Source: Microbacterium sp. ProA8
GTDB taxonomy: Bacteria > Actinomycetota > Actinomycetes > Actinomycetales > Microbacteriaceae
Assembly: GCF_039905635.1 (NCBI RefSeq)
Contig: NZ_CP157000.1
Location: 1,488,001 to 1,552,000, forward strand
Length of the DNA stretch: 64,000 nucleotides
Reading direction: 5' to 3'
Positions 20,180 to 30,675 of this stretch are shown piece after piece (the first letter of the stretch is position 1; every line of letters begins with the position of its first letter). The notes under the pieces are model-generated. The model was not told the origin of the DNA. It searched no databases and saw only the letters and a program-made list of their open reading frames with translations. The position numbers and the translations under genes are program-made.

Positions 20180-20970
20180 TGGGCAGCGCGTCCACTCAGG
20201 CCCTGGCGGCGACGACCGCGGCGCTGCGCGCCGCGTCGGGCGTCGACCTCGACGTGGCAGGCGAGCTGTTCGCCGTGGCGCGCGCCGTGGGCGACTCGTC
20301 GCAGCTGAGCGGCGCGCTCGCCGACTCCGCCGCGCCCGACGAGGCCCGCCGACAGGTCGTCGCCGACGTGTTCGGCGCGGCCGTGAGCCCCACGACCGCG
20401 TCGCTGCTGACCACCGCCGTCGCACAGCGCTGGTCGTCGGCCGACGACCTCGTCGACGCCATCGAGGAGCTCGCGGTGCGGGCAGCTGCGGTGGCGGATG
20501 GGCAGGCCGACGTCGAGGCCGAGCTCTTCGCCTTCACGCGCACCGTGGCCGACAACCCCGAGCTCGAGCTGGCGCTGGGAAGCCGGCTGGGCGACCCGGC
20601 AGCGAAGGGGGCGCTCGTCGAGACCCTGCTGCAGGGCCGCGCGAGCGCGGGGGCGACGCTCATCGCGTCATCCCTGGTCCGCGAGCCGCGGGAGCGGCGC
20701 GTCCGGCAGCTGCTGACGCGCGCGACGCGAATCGTCGCCGATCAGCGCAACCGCGCGGTGGCGACGGTCGTCGCTGCCGCGCCCCTGAGCGCCGCACAGA
20801 GCGAGCGGCTCACGGCGGCGCTGTCCAAGCGCTACGGCACCCCGGTGTCGCTGAACACCATCGTCGACCCGACCGTCGTGGGCGGCGTGCGCGTGCAGAT
20901 CGCGGACGACGTGATCGACGCCAGCGTGTCGGCGCGACTGGCCGACCTCCGTCAGCGGCTCGCCGGCTGA
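20179..20970 (+). CDS. atpH: F1Fo ATP synthase subunit delta
   Basis: A 263-residue stator subunit joining the b stalk to the top of F1. It is longer than the roughly 180 residues of E. coli, as usual in actinobacteria, with an N-terminal extension. The conserved C-terminal part is RYGTPVSLNTIVDPTVVGGVRVQIADDVIDASVSARLADLRQRL. Translationally coupled to atpF. Confidence 0.94.
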   Translation: MGSASTQALAATTAALRAASGVDLDVAGELFAVARAVGDSSQLSGALADSAAPDEARRQVVADVFGAAVSPTTASLLTTAVAQRWSSADDLVDAIEELAVRAAAVADGQADVEAELFAFTRTVADNPELELALGSRLGDPAAKGALVETLLQGRASAGATLIASSLVREPRERRVRQLLTRATRIVADQRNRAVATVVAAAPLSAAQSERLTAALSKRYGTPVSLNTIVDPTVVGGVRVQIADDVIDASVSARLADLRQRLAG

Positions 20971-21048
20971 CACAGACTTCCCGCACGGGGCCGAGACAGG
21001 AACCGCGCGGAGCTTTCGGGGCCGAGGCCCCATGAACGAAGGAAAACA

Positions 21049-22686
21049 ATGGCAGATCTCTCTATCAGCCCCGACGTCATCCGTGACGCGCTGAAGGACT
21101 TCGTCGCCGCTTACGAGCCCACCGGGGCTGCGGCCACCGAGGTCGGCACCGTCGTCGACGCCGCGGACGGCATCGCCCACGTCGAGGGCCTGCCCGGCGT
21201 CATGGCGAACGAGCTCGTGACGTTCGCCGACGGCACGAGCGGCCTCGCGCTGAACCTCGACGAGCACGAGATCGGTGTCGTCGTCCTCGGCGAGTTCTCG
21301 GGCGTCGAGGCCGGCCAGCAGGTCACCCGCACGGGTGAGGTGCTCTCGGTCGCCGTCGGCGACGGCTACCTGGGCCGCGTCGTCGACCCGCTCGGCAACC
21401 CGATCGACGGACTCGGCGAGGTCGCCACCGTCGGCCGTCGCGCCCTCGAGCTTCAGGCGCCCGGCGTCATGCAGCGCAAGAGCGTGCACGAGCCGCTGCA
21501 GACCGGCATCAAGGCGATCGACGCGATGATCCCGGTCGGCCGCGGCCAGCGCCAGCTCATCATCGGCGACCGCCAGACCGGCAAGACGGCCATCGCGATC
21601 GACACGATCATCAACCAGAAGGCCAACTGGGAGTCGGGCGACGTCAGCAAGCAGGTCCGCTGCATCTATGTCGCGATCGGCCAGAAGGGCTCCACGATCG
21701 CGGCCGTCAAGGGCGCCCTCGAGGACGCCGGTGCGATGGAGTACACCACCATCGTCGCCGCCCCCGCGTCGGACCCCGCCGGCTTCAAGTACCTGGCGCC
21801 GTACACCGGCTCGGCCATCGGCCAGCACTGGATGTACGAGGGCAAGCACGTCCTCGTCATCTTCGACGACCTGACCAAGCAGGCCGAGGCCTACCGTGCC
21901 GTCTCGCTGCTGCTGCGCCGCCCGCCGGGCCGCGAGGCCTACCCGGGCGACGTCTTCTACCTGCACTCGCGTCTGCTCGAGCGCTGCGCGAAGCTGTCGG
22001 ACGAGCTGGGTGCGGGCTCGATGACGGGCCTGCCCATCATCGAGACGAAGGCCAACGACGTCTCGGCGTACATCCCGACCAACGTGATCTCGATCACCGA
22101 CGGCCAGATCTTCCTGCAGTCCGACCTCTTCAACGCCAACCAGCGCCCCGCGGTCGACGTCGGCATCTCGGTGTCCCGCGTCGGCGGCGACGCCCAGGTG
22201 AAGTCGATCAAGAAGGTGTCGGGCACGCTCAAGCTCGAGCTCGCCCAGTACCGCTCGCTCGAGGCGTTCGCGATGTTCGCGAGCGACCTGGATGCGGCAT
22301 CCCGTCGCCAGCTCGCCCGCGGCGCGCGTCTGACCGAGCTGCTCAAGCAGCCGCAGTACTCGCCGTACCCGGTGGAGGAGCAGGTCGTCTCGATCTGGGC
22401 CGGCACCAACGGCAAGCTGGACTCGATCGAGGTCGAGGACGTGCTGTCGTTCGAGCGCGAGCTGCTGGACTACCTCCGCCGCAACACCACGATCCTCGAC
22501 ACGCTCCGCGACACGAACGTCCTCGACGACGACACCGTCGCCGAGCTCACCAAGCGGACCGACGACTTCATCCTCGAATTCCAGGCCGGCAAGGGCCAGG
22601 CGATCGGCAAGCCGGGGCACGAAGAGGTCGCGGCAGCCGAGGCCGAGGACGTCAACCAGGAGAAGATCGTCAAGGGCCGCCGCTAA
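21049..22686 (+). CDS. atpA: F1Fo ATP synthase subunit alpha
   Basis: A 545-residue, non-catalytic nucleotide-binding subunit. Walker A GDRQTGKT lies at residues 173-180 and the signature [17 protein letters not shown] near 365. The C-terminus has an acidic/Lys extension typical of actinobacteria. GAAGGAA precedes the ATG. The 78-base gap before it holds a small GGGGCC/GGCCCC-type hairpin near 21017-21031. Confidence 0.97.
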   Translation: MADLSISPDVIRDALKDFVAAYEPTGAAATEVGTVVDAADGIAHVEGLPGVMANELVTFADGTSGLALNLDEHEIGVVVLGEFSGVEAGQQVTRTGEVLSVAVGDGYLGRVVDPLGNPIDGLGEVATVGRRALELQAPGVMQRKSVHEPLQTGIKAIDAMIPVGRGQRQLIIGDRQTGKTAIAIDTIINQKANWESGDVSKQVRCIYVAIGQKGSTIAAVKGALEDAGAMEYTTIVAAPASDPAGFKYLAPYTGSAIGQHWMYEGKHVLVIFDDLTKQAEAYRAVSLLLRRPPGREAYPGDVFYLHSRLLERCAKLSDELGAGSMTGLPIIETKANDVSAYIPTNVISITDGQIFLQSDLFNANQRPAVDVGISVSRVGGDAQVKSIKKVSGTLKLELAQYRSLEAFAMFASDLDAASRRQLARGARLTELLKQPQYSPYPVEEQVVSIWAGTNGKLDSIEVEDVLSFERELLDYLRRNTTILDTLRDTNVLDDDTVAELTKRTDDFILEFQAGKGQAIGKPGHEEVAAAEAEDVNQEKIVKGRR

Positions 22687-22706
22687 GGCGACACCGGACT
22701 ACCACA

Positions 22707-23603
22707 ATGGGCGCACAACTCCGGGTCTACAAGCAGAAGATCAGCACTGCTCAGACGACCAAGAAGATCACGAAGGCGATGGAACTCATCGCGGCTTCGC
22801 GCATCCAGAAGGCGATGGCGCGCGTGCGCGCGTCCTCGCCCTTCGCGCGGGCTGTGACGCGTGCCGTCTCCGCCGTGGCGACGCACTCCAACGTCGACCA
22901 TCCGCTCACCGTCGAACGAGAGACGATCCGCCGCTCCGCGGTCGTGATCTTCTCGTCCGACCGCGGCCTCGCGGGCGCATTCAACTCGCAGATCCTCCGC
23001 GAGGGTCTCGAGCTGGCTGAGCTGATCCGCCGGCAGGGCAAGGAGCCGGTGTTCTACCTCGTCGGGCGCAAGGCCGTCGGCTTCTTCCAGTTCCGTCGCA
23101 TGGAAAGCGCGGCGGAGTGGACGGGCGACACCGACACGCCGCACTTCACGACGGCCGAGGAGATCGCCGCCACCCTGCTCGACGCGTACGACCGCGGCGG
23201 CGACGAGAACGGCGTCGACGAGATCCACCTCGTCTACAACCGCTTCGTCAGCATGATGACGCAGTCGCCCGAGACGGTCCGCCTGCTTCCGCTCGAGGTC
23301 GTCGAGGCCGAGGAGCAGTCGTCGGCGCAGGTGTACCCGCTGTACGAGTTCGAGCCGGACGCCGAGACCGTGCTCGACGCGCTGCTGCCGGTGTACATCC
23401 AGAGCCGCGTCTTCAACGCCCTCCTGCAGTCGTCGGCCGCGAAGCACGCCGCGACGCAGAAGGCGATGAAGTCGGCCAGCGACAACGCCGACAAGCTCAT
23501 CACCGACTACACCCGCCTGCGCAACAACGCGCGCCAGGCCGAGATCACGCAGCAGATCGCCGAGATCGTCGGCGGCGCCGACGCCCTTTCCTCGGGCAAG
23601 TAG
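22707..23603 (+). CDS. atpG: F1Fo ATP synthase subunit gamma
   Basis: A 298-residue rotor shaft. N-terminal [33 protein letters not shown] and C-terminal [38 protein letters not shown] are the paired coiled-coil helices seated in F1. The Shine-Dalgarno is weak. Confidence 0.96.
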   Translation: MGAQLRVYKQKISTAQTTKKITKAMELIAASRIQKAMARVRASSPFARAVTRAVSAVATHSNVDHPLTVERETIRRSAVVIFSSDRGLAGAFNSQILREGLELAELIRRQGKEPVFYLVGRKAVGFFQFRRMESAAEWTGDTDTPHFTTAEEIAATLLDAYDRGGDENGVDEIHLVYNRFVSMMTQSPETVRLLPLEVVEAEEQSSAQVYPLYEFEPDAETVLDALLPVYIQSRVFNALLQSSAAKHAATQKAMKSASDNADKLITDYTRLRNNARQAEITQQIAEIVGGADALSSGK

Positions 23604-25091
<1,488 letters not shown>

Positions 25092-25092
25092 C

Positions 25093-25353
25093 ATGCCGCT
25101 CAAGGTGAGCCTCGTCTCCGCGGACGCGGAGGTCTGGTCGGGTGAGGCGTCGCTCGTCGTCGCCAAGACCGTCGAGGGCGAGATCGGCTTCATGTCCGGT
25201 CACGAGCCGGTGCTCGCGATCCTCGCCGAGGGTCAGGTGCGCATCACCGAGACCTCGGGCACCAAGATCATCGCCAACGCGCAGGACGGCTTCCTGTCGA
25301 TGGAGGGTGACGACCTCACCATCGTCGCCGGAAACGCCGCGCTGATCTCCTGA
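25093..25353 (+). CDS. atpC: F1Fo ATP synthase subunit epsilon
   Basis: An 86-residue protein, made only of the N-terminal beta-sandwich (MPLKVSLVSADAEVWSGEASLVVAKTVEGEIGFMSGHEPVLAILAEGQVRI). The C-terminal helical hairpin that inhibits ATP hydrolysis in E. coli epsilon (about 139 residues) is absent, as in other short actinobacterial forms. The longer open frame from 24829 lies inside atpD and was rejected as the start. Confidence 0.94.
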   Translation: MPLKVSLVSADAEVWSGEASLVVAKTVEGEIGFMSGHEPVLAILAEGQVRITETSGTKIIANAQDGFLSMEGDDLTIVAGNAALIS

Positions 25354-25368
25354 CACACCAGCGTTCGA

Positions 25369-25400
25369 ACTCGGCCGGTCCCCTCGGGGGCCGGCCGAGT
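25369..25400 (+). terminator. Intrinsic terminator of the atp operon
   Basis: Perfect 10-bp arms ACTCGGCCGG / CCGGCCGAGT with additional inner C/G pairing lie 15 bases after atpC and are followed by CGTTT. It is the clearest factor-independent terminator in the window. Confidence 0.8.
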
Positions 25401-25453
25401 CGTTTCCCCGCATCGCCGTCCGTCGCGTCGGCGCGCACGACCCACGGAGAGTC

Positions 25454-26203
25454 ATGCTGATCCTTCTCCCACCGTCCGAGACCAAGCGGGCGGGTGGTTC
25501 GCGGCGCCCCCTGGACGCGGCGGGCCTGGCGCTTCCGCAGCTGACGGCGCAGCGCGAAGCGGTGATCGCCGCGCTCGTCGGCCTGTCCGCCGACGCCGAC
25601 GAGGCGGCCCGCGTGCTGAAGCTGGGCCCGACCCAACGCGGCGAGATCGCCGTCAACGCCGCGCTGCGCGAGGCGCCGACGATGCCCGCGATCGATCGCT
25701 ACACCGGTGTGCTCTACGACGCGCTGGATGCGGCATCCGTCTCGGCCGCCGGTCGTCGCTGGCTGGGTGCGCACGTGCTCGTGCATTCGGCCCCGTTCGG
25801 CCCCGTGGGCGCCCTCGACGCCATCCCGGCCTACCGCCTCGGCGCCGCCACCTCGGTGCCGGGCATCGCGCCGCTGCGGCGGCTGTGGGCGCAGGGGGTC
25901 TCCGCCGCGATCGAGGGTCTCGACCCCCGCTTCGTCCTCGACCTCCGCTCCGAGGCGTACGTGGGACTCGGGCCGGTACCGGCCGGCACCGCGTCGCGCT
26001 ACGTCCGCGTCGTGAGCGAGGCACCCGACGGTGCGGTGCGCGCGCTGAACCACTTCAACAAGCACGCCAAGGGGGCACTCGTGCGCCGGCTCGCCGAGGA
26101 TCGCCCGCGCATCGGGTCTGCCGCGGCTTTCGTACGGTGGGCGGATGCCGCGGGTCTGCGTGTGCGCGACATCGGCGGCGGTGAGCTCCAGCTCTTCGCC
26201 TGA
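25454..26203 (+). CDS. yaaA: YaaA (DUF328) family protein, peroxide stress response
   Basis: A 249-residue protein beginning MLILLPPSETKR, the family hallmark, and ending with the conserved FNKHAKGALVR-like segment. In E. coli YaaA lowers intracellular iron-dependent damage under hydrogen peroxide and binds DNA. No motif for a specific reaction is visible. It starts 100 bases after atpC beyond the terminator, so it is a separate unit, and it converges with the GNAT gene. Confidence 0.88.
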   Translation: MLILLPPSETKRAGGSRRPLDAAGLALPQLTAQREAVIAALVGLSADADEAARVLKLGPTQRGEIAVNAALREAPTMPAIDRYTGVLYDALDAASVSAAGRRWLGAHVLVHSAPFGPVGALDAIPAYRLGAATSVPGIAPLRRLWAQGVSAAIEGLDPRFVLDLRSEAYVGLGPVPAGTASRYVRVVSEAPDGAVRALNHFNKHAKGALVRRLAEDRPRIGSAAAFVRWADAAGLRVRDIGGGELQLFA

Positions 26204-26209
26204 GCCCGG

Positions 26210-26935
26210 CTACGCCGGCGTGCGCACCGCAGCGAACCGGTTGCGGCGCCGCAGCGCGAACCCGAGGCGCTCATAGGCCGCGATCGCGCCGACGTTGGAC
26301 GCGGCGGCGTGCAGCAGCGCCCGATCCCCGCGTTCCTGGATGTGGAAGGCGACGTCCAGCACCAGGCGCGACCCGAGGCCCTGCCGTCGGTGATCGGCAT
26401 CCACGGCGACGGCGCTGATCTCGGTCCACCCCTCGGGATGCAGACGCTCGCCGGCCATCGCGATCAGCCGACCCTCCCGGCGGATGCCGACATAGCGGCC
26501 GAGTTCGTAGGTGCGGGGCCGGAACGGGCCGGGCTGGTTGCGCTCGACGATGGCGAGCATGTCGGCCACGTCATCGGCCCCCAGCAGGATCGCCTCGGGA
26601 TCAGGGCGCGGCCGGAGCGTGTCTGTCTCGACCAGCTGCACGCCCTCGCCCTCTCCGACGACCTCCCAGCCGTCGGGGAGGTCGCCGTCATACCCGGACA
26701 GGCCGATCTCGGTACCGGGACCGACGAGCTCGGCGAGCGCCGGCCAGACGCGCGGATGGTCCCAGGTGCGCACCGCGACGAAGGGGGCGACCTCCTCGGG
26801 GTACCGGCGCACCAGGTCGTCGCCGATCGCTAACGAGGCGTGCGGCCCCGTCAGCGCGTGCCAGGGCGCGTTGTCGAGAACCGTGGCGTCGGCGTGGGGA
26901 ACGTCGAGGATCGTGGCGGGGGCGGGATCAGGCAT
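26210..26935 (-). CDS. GNAT-family N-acetyltransferase
   Basis: A 241-residue protein. The C-terminal half is a GNAT fold: ISAVAVDADHRRQGLGSRLVLDV contains the acetyl-CoA loop (RRQGLGS), followed by ERGDRALLHAAASNVGAIAAYERLGF. The N-terminal half (about 110 residues) is a degenerate acyltransferase-like region, giving a two-domain layout. ATG at 26935 is chosen because CAGAGT lies exactly six bases upstream; the frame extends further but the extension is basic and repetitive. Substrate unknown. Stop codon is six bases from the convergent yaaA stop. Confidence 0.85.
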   Translation of the reverse strand: MPDPAPATILDVPHADATVLDNAPWHALTGPHASLAIGDDLVRRYPEEVAPFVAVRTWDHPRVWPALAELVGPGTEIGLSGYDGDLPDGWEVVGEGEGVQLVETDTLRPRPDPEAILLGADDVADMLAIVERNQPGPFRPRTYELGRYVGIRREGRLIAMAGERLHPEGWTEISAVAVDADHRRQGLGSRLVLDVAFHIQERGDRALLHAAASNVGAIAAYERLGFALRRRNRFAAVRTPA

Positions 26936-26941
26936 CCGTCC

Positions 26942-26947
26942 ACTCTG
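26942..26947 (-). promoter_or_regulatory. Leaderless -10 box (GNAT gene)
   Basis: CAGAGT on the minus strand, six bases before the ATG at 26935. Confidence 0.4.
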
Positions 26948-27066
26948 CACCTCCTGCCCGAGGGTCGCAAAACGCCGCCCGTCGCCGCCCGGGGTGGGCG
27001 TCTCTGCCGCGGGGGCGAGGACGCTGCCGCGGGGCGACGACGAGGCGGTGGACCAGCGTGCGGCGC

Positions 27067-27519
27067 TCAGCGCCGGGTGTGCTGTGCGGTGCGCTCGGTG
27101 TTCTCGGCGATCGCGATGAGGGCGACCACGGCCTCGATGATGAACCGGAGCATGATGATCGCGAGGAACGTCAGCACCGGTACGACGATGATCGTCGCGA
27201 CGAGGCCGCTGATGCCGGCGCCGACGTCGAACCACATGATCGAGACGGCGCCCATGATCCCGCCGACGAAATAGACGATGAAGCCGATGGCGATGGCGAT
27301 CAGCCCCACGAAGTAGAACACGCTGGCGAGGCGCCGCGTGATGAACGTGCGGAACGACAGGTCGAACAGGGCCGCGAAGAAGCCCTTGCCGACGTCGGCC
27401 GCCTCGCCGCGGACGGTCGGGACGCCGGTGTCGTCGGGGTCGGCGCCGCGGGCCGCCTCCGCGGCGGATTGCGGCGGCAGCGGCGGGGGAGTGGGAGCGG
27501 AAGGAGTCTGGTCGGTCAT
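27067..27519 (-). CDS. DUF4282 domain membrane protein
   Basis: A 150-residue protein with a Pro/Ala-rich cytosolic N-terminus of about 50 residues, then FFAALFDLSFRTFITRRLASVFYFVGLIAI, the DUF4282 hallmark, and two to three membrane helices ending in ALIAIAENTERTAQHTRR. Function is unknown. ATG at 27519 has GAAGGG upstream; the earlier in-frame start at 27564 lacks a site. Transcribed away from the next gene. Confidence 0.82.
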   Translation of the reverse strand: MTDQTPSAPTPPPLPPQSAAEAARGADPDDTGVPTVRGEAADVGKGFFAALFDLSFRTFITRRLASVFYFVGLIAIAIGFIVYFVGGIMGAVSIMWFDVGAGISGLVATIIVVPVLTFLAIIMLRFIIEAVVALIAIAENTERTAQHTRR

Positions 27520-27703
27520 GGCGGCCCTTCGATCGGGTTGTGTGCTCAGGCTATCCACCGGCACCCGAGGGGGTCATCCCCCCGATATGACCTCAATGCT
27601 GACAGGAAGCTGTGAGCGTCGCTAGCATGTGTCGAGCGGAGCAGGGGCTCCGCGGGCGCGTCCCGATGCGTCACGAATCGACTCTCTCGGAGGTCGCTCC
27701 ACC

Positions 27704-28528
27704 ATGGCCATGGACTACAACGACGGCGGCGGCGCGGGAGCGCTCATCGCCTGGCTCGTGCTCGCTCCCTTCTTCTTCCTGCTCGCCATCGCCGGATACG
27801 TCATCGGCTCGTGGTTCCTGATGAAGATCTTCGACAAGGCGGGAGTGCAGGGCCGCTGGCGCGCGTGGGTGCCGGTCTACAACACCCTGATCTTCGTCAA
27901 GCTCGGCGACCTCAACCCGTGGTGGCTGCTGGTGCTGTGGGGTGGCGGGATCGTGCTCGGCTGGGTGCCGGTGCTCGGCTCGCTGATCGGCCTCGCCGCC
28001 TTCCTCTACACGCTCCTGGCCGCCTGGCGGGTGGGGCTGAAGCTGCAGAAGGAAGCCGTCTGGCTGATCCTCTACTTCTTCCTGGCCATCGTCTGGCTCG
28101 GCATCAACGCGTTCGACCGCTCGCGGTGGAACACCGCCATCCCGGCGGCGCCGTGGGCGGGCAACTTCCTCGCCGACACCACCGTGTGGTCGGGCGTCCC
28201 CTCGCAGACATCGGCCGCGGGCTACCCCGCCGCCCCGGCGAGCGCGCCCGGCTACGGTGCTCCTGCGGGCTACCAGCCGCCCGCGGGATACACCCCGCCG
28301 CCGGCCCCGCCGGCCGGGTACACCGCGCCGCCGGCCCCGCCCGCCGGCTACACGCCGCCGCCCGCCGCTCCGGCTGCGCCCGCTGCACCGGTGCCGCCAC
28401 CCGCCGCTCCGGCCGCGCCGCCCGCGGCTGCGGAGCCGCCCGTGTCTCCGCCCACCCAGCCGGACGCACCGTCCGCTCCCGAGCCGCCGGCCACCCAGCC
28501 TCCGGCACCGGAGGCTCCCAAGCAGTAG
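27704..28528 (+). CDS. DUF5684-like membrane protein with Pro-rich repeat tail
   Basis: A 274-residue protein. Residues 1-150 have about four membrane helices including KIFDKAGVQGRWRAWVPVYNTLIFVKLGDLNPWWLL, the pattern of the DUF5684 group. Residues 170-274 are low complexity with GYTPPPAPPAGYTAPP-type tandem repeats and then Ala/Pro runs. The tail resembles Pro-rich wall-spanning or protein-binding tails. GGAGG at 27689-27693 precedes the ATG at 27704; a second ATG at 27710 is possible. Function unknown. Confidence 0.75.
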   Translation: MAMDYNDGGGAGALIAWLVLAPFFFLLAIAGYVIGSWFLMKIFDKAGVQGRWRAWVPVYNTLIFVKLGDLNPWWLLVLWGGGIVLGWVPVLGSLIGLAAFLYTLLAAWRVGLKLQKEAVWLILYFFLAIVWLGINAFDRSRWNTAIPAAPWAGNFLADTTVWSGVPSQTSAAGYPAAPASAPGYGAPAGYQPPAGYTPPPAPPAGYTAPPAPPAGYTPPPAAPAAPAAPVPPPAAPAAPPAAAEPPVSPPTQPDAPSAPEPPATQPPAPEAPKQ

Positions 28529-28533
28529 CACTC

Positions 28534-28570
28534 CACGACAGCCCCCGCCGCCCGGCGAGGGGCTGTCGTG
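28534..28570 (+). terminator. Hairpin terminator after the DUF5684-like gene
   Basis: Perfect 12-bp arms CACGACAGCCCC (28534-28545) and GGGGCTGTCGTG (28559-28570) six bases after the stop codon. No U-tract follows. Confidence 0.65.
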
Positions 28571-28660
28571 CTGTGCGCCGCCGGCGGTCGGCACGGGGGA
28601 TCGGCCGGTCGGAGCTGTGCCTGTCGTCCGCGCCCGGGCAGCGGCATCCGTGTGCGGGGA

Positions 28661-28666
28661 TAACGT
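28661..28666 (+). promoter_or_regulatory. Leaderless -10 box (aldo/keto reductase)
   Basis: TAACGT, six bases before the ATG at 28673. Confidence 0.5.
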
Positions 28667-28672
28667 GGACGC

Positions 28673-29653
28673 ATGACCTCGACTGTTCCGCTGCGCCGGG
28701 CCGGCGCGTCCGGCCTCCTCGTCTCCGCTGTCGGCCTCGGCTGCAACAACTTCGGGCGCGACGGCACGCGCACCGAGACGCTCGAGGGCACCCGCGCCGT
28801 GCTGGATGCCGCGATCGACGCCGGCGTGACCTTCCTCGACACGGCCGACATGTACGGCGGCGAGCCGGGCCAGTCCGAGACCCTCATGGGCGAGGCGCTC
28901 CGCGGCCGTCGCGATCAGGTCACCCTGGCGACCAAGTTCGGGCATCCCGGTCGCGACATGGGCTACCCGCCGTCGGGTGCGAAGGGCTCGCGGTCGTACG
29001 TGCGGCGCGCGGTCGAGGCATCCCTCACACGTCTGCAGACCGACTGGATCGACCTGTACCAGCTGCACGTGCCGGACGACGACACCCCGCTCGAAGAGAC
29101 CCTCGACGCGCTCGGCGACCTGGTGCGGGAGGGCAAGGTGCGCTACATCGGCCACTCGAACTTCGCGGGGTGGCAGATCGCCGAGGGACACTTCGCCGCG
29201 CTCATGCGCCACGGTGTGCCGTTCGTCTCGGCGCAGAACCAGTACAGCCTGCTCTCGCGCGGCGCGGAGCGCGACGTGCTGCGCGCGGTCGAGCGGTACC
29301 GCCTGGGGTTCTTCCCCTACTTCCCGCTGCACAACGGACTGCTGACGGGCAAGTTCACGCGGGATGTCGCACCCGCCGACACGCGCATCATCCGGCAGCG
29401 CCGCCACCTCTACGACGACGCGCCCTGGGACGCGCTCGAGGCGTTCCAGGCGTTCTGCGACGACCGTGGCATCACGATGCTCGAGGCCACCTTCGGGTGG
29501 CTGCTGTCGCACCCCGCGCTCTCGAGCGTCATCGCCGGCGCGACGACACCCGAGCAGGTGCGGGCCAACGCGGCAGCGGCCTCGGCATGGACGCCGTCGC
29601 AGGCCGACCTCGACGCGATCGACGCGCTGTTCCCGGTTCCCGAGAGCACCTGA
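28673..29653 (+). CDS. Aldo/keto reductase
   Basis: A 326-residue NADPH-dependent oxidoreductase of the YhdN/Tas-like AKR group. The catalytic tetrad is visible as D56, Y61 (DTADMYGG), K88 (ATKFG) and H132 (LYQLHVPD). The phosphate-binding segment LLSHPALSSVIAGATTPEQVRANAAA lies near residue 275-300. Substrate cannot be read from sequence. The mRNA is probably leaderless and is followed by a hairpin. Confidence 0.9.
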   Translation: MTSTVPLRRAGASGLLVSAVGLGCNNFGRDGTRTETLEGTRAVLDAAIDAGVTFLDTADMYGGEPGQSETLMGEALRGRRDQVTLATKFGHPGRDMGYPPSGAKGSRSYVRRAVEASLTRLQTDWIDLYQLHVPDDDTPLEETLDALGDLVREGKVRYIGHSNFAGWQIAEGHFAALMRHGVPFVSAQNQYSLLSRGAERDVLRAVERYRLGFFPYFPLHNGLLTGKFTRDVAPADTRIIRQRRHLYDDAPWDALEAFQAFCDDRGITMLEATFGWLLSHPALSSVIAGATTPEQVRANAAAASAWTPSQADLDAIDALFPVPEST

Positions 29654-29656
29654 CCG

Positions 29657-29683
29657 CCACGACGACGGCGCAGATCGTCGTGG
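29657..29683 (+). terminator. Hairpin after the aldo/keto reductase
   Basis: Perfect 9-bp arms CCACGACGA / TCGTCGTGG with a 9-base loop start three bases after the stop codon. Confidence 0.55.
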
Positions 29684-29723
29684 AAGCACTCGCCGAGTCC
29701 GAGGACGCCGCGGAGTAACCCAC

Positions 29724-29729
29724 TAGTAT
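29724..29729 (+). promoter_or_regulatory. -10 box before the PP2C gene
   Basis: TAGTAT lies 52 bases before the GTG at 29782. The leader contains GGGGAGG at 29768-29774 as the ribosome-binding site, so this unit, unlike many neighbours, is leadered. Confidence 0.4.
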
Positions 29730-29781
29730 GTGATGACGCGGGGGCGAAGGGCCACCGTGCACCGGACGGGGAGGACACCGC

Positions 29782-30609
29782 GTGCCCGAGGTTTCCACCG
29801 AGTCTCTCGCCGTCCCGGTTCCCGGTGGTGTGTTGGAGCTCTCGTGGGCCGCCGTGACCGACACCGGTCGCCGGCGCGAGGTGAACCAGGACGCGATGTT
29901 CGCGTCGTACCCGCTCTTCGTCGTCGCCGACGGAATGGGCGGGCACGTCGGCGGCGAGATCGCCAGTGCGAGCACGATCGATCGCCTCCGCGCAGTCGCC
30001 GACGGCGGCCAGGTGTCGCCGAAGACGATCGAGAAGGCGCTGGCTCGGGCGGTCAAAGACATCGCGTCGCATCCGGAGGCCACCGACGACGGCACCGGCA
30101 CCACCGTGACGGGGGTCTTCCTCGACACCACGGGGGAGGCCGCGCACTGGGTGACCCTCAACATCGGCGACTCGCGCGTGTACCTGCTCCGCGACGGTGC
30201 GATCGTCCAGATCACGACCGACCACTCCGTCGTGCAGGAACTGGTTGCGGCCGGCCGGCTCAGTCCGGAAGAGGCCGAGAACCATCCGTACGGCAACGTG
30301 ATCACGCGCGCCGTGGGGCCGAGCGAGGGCGTCACGCCCGACTACGTCCGCCTCGACGTGACCGAGGGCGACCGGTTCGTCATCTGCTCGGACGGGCTGA
30401 CGAAAGAGCTCACCGACTACGGCATCCGTCACTTCCTGGAAGAGAATTCCGATCCCGCCGACGCCGCGTCCGCCATGCTCGAGGCGGCACTCGAGAACGG
30501 CGGGCGCGACAACATCACGATCATCGTGCTCGACGTCGGTCGTCCGGTGGATGCCGCGGCCCAGCGCGATTCGACGGCTGACGACGACTCCTCCCCAGCG
30601 GGGGAGTGA
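29782..30609 (+). CDS. PP2C-family serine/threonine protein phosphatase
   Basis: A 275-residue soluble phosphatase. The metal-binding signatures TDTGRRREVNQDAMF, VADGMGGHVGGEIAS, NIGDSRVYLLRDG, and the C-terminal ICSDGLTKELTD and GGRDNITIIVLDVG are intact, so it should be active on phosphoserine/threonine proteins. There is no membrane anchor, unlike PstP. It sits 66 bases before an EccC-like ATPase, a pairing that hints at phosphorylation control of that system. No kinase or FHA gene is in the window. Confidence 0.9.
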   Translation: MPEVSTESLAVPVPGGVLELSWAAVTDTGRRREVNQDAMFASYPLFVVADGMGGHVGGEIASASTIDRLRAVADGGQVSPKTIEKALARAVKDIASHPEATDDGTGTTVTGVFLDTTGEAAHWVTLNIGDSRVYLLRDGAIVQITTDHSVVQELVAAGRLSPEEAENHPYGNVITRAVGPSEGVTPDYVRLDVTEGDRFVICSDGLTKELTDYGIRHFLEENSDPADAASAMLEAALENGGRDNITIIVLDVGRPVDAAAQRDSTADDDSSPAGE

Positions 30610-30675
30610 GCAGGGGGATCCACAGATCCCCGTCTTCGCCGTCCACGGCAGCCGTGGCGGCGATGGACTGGGCGC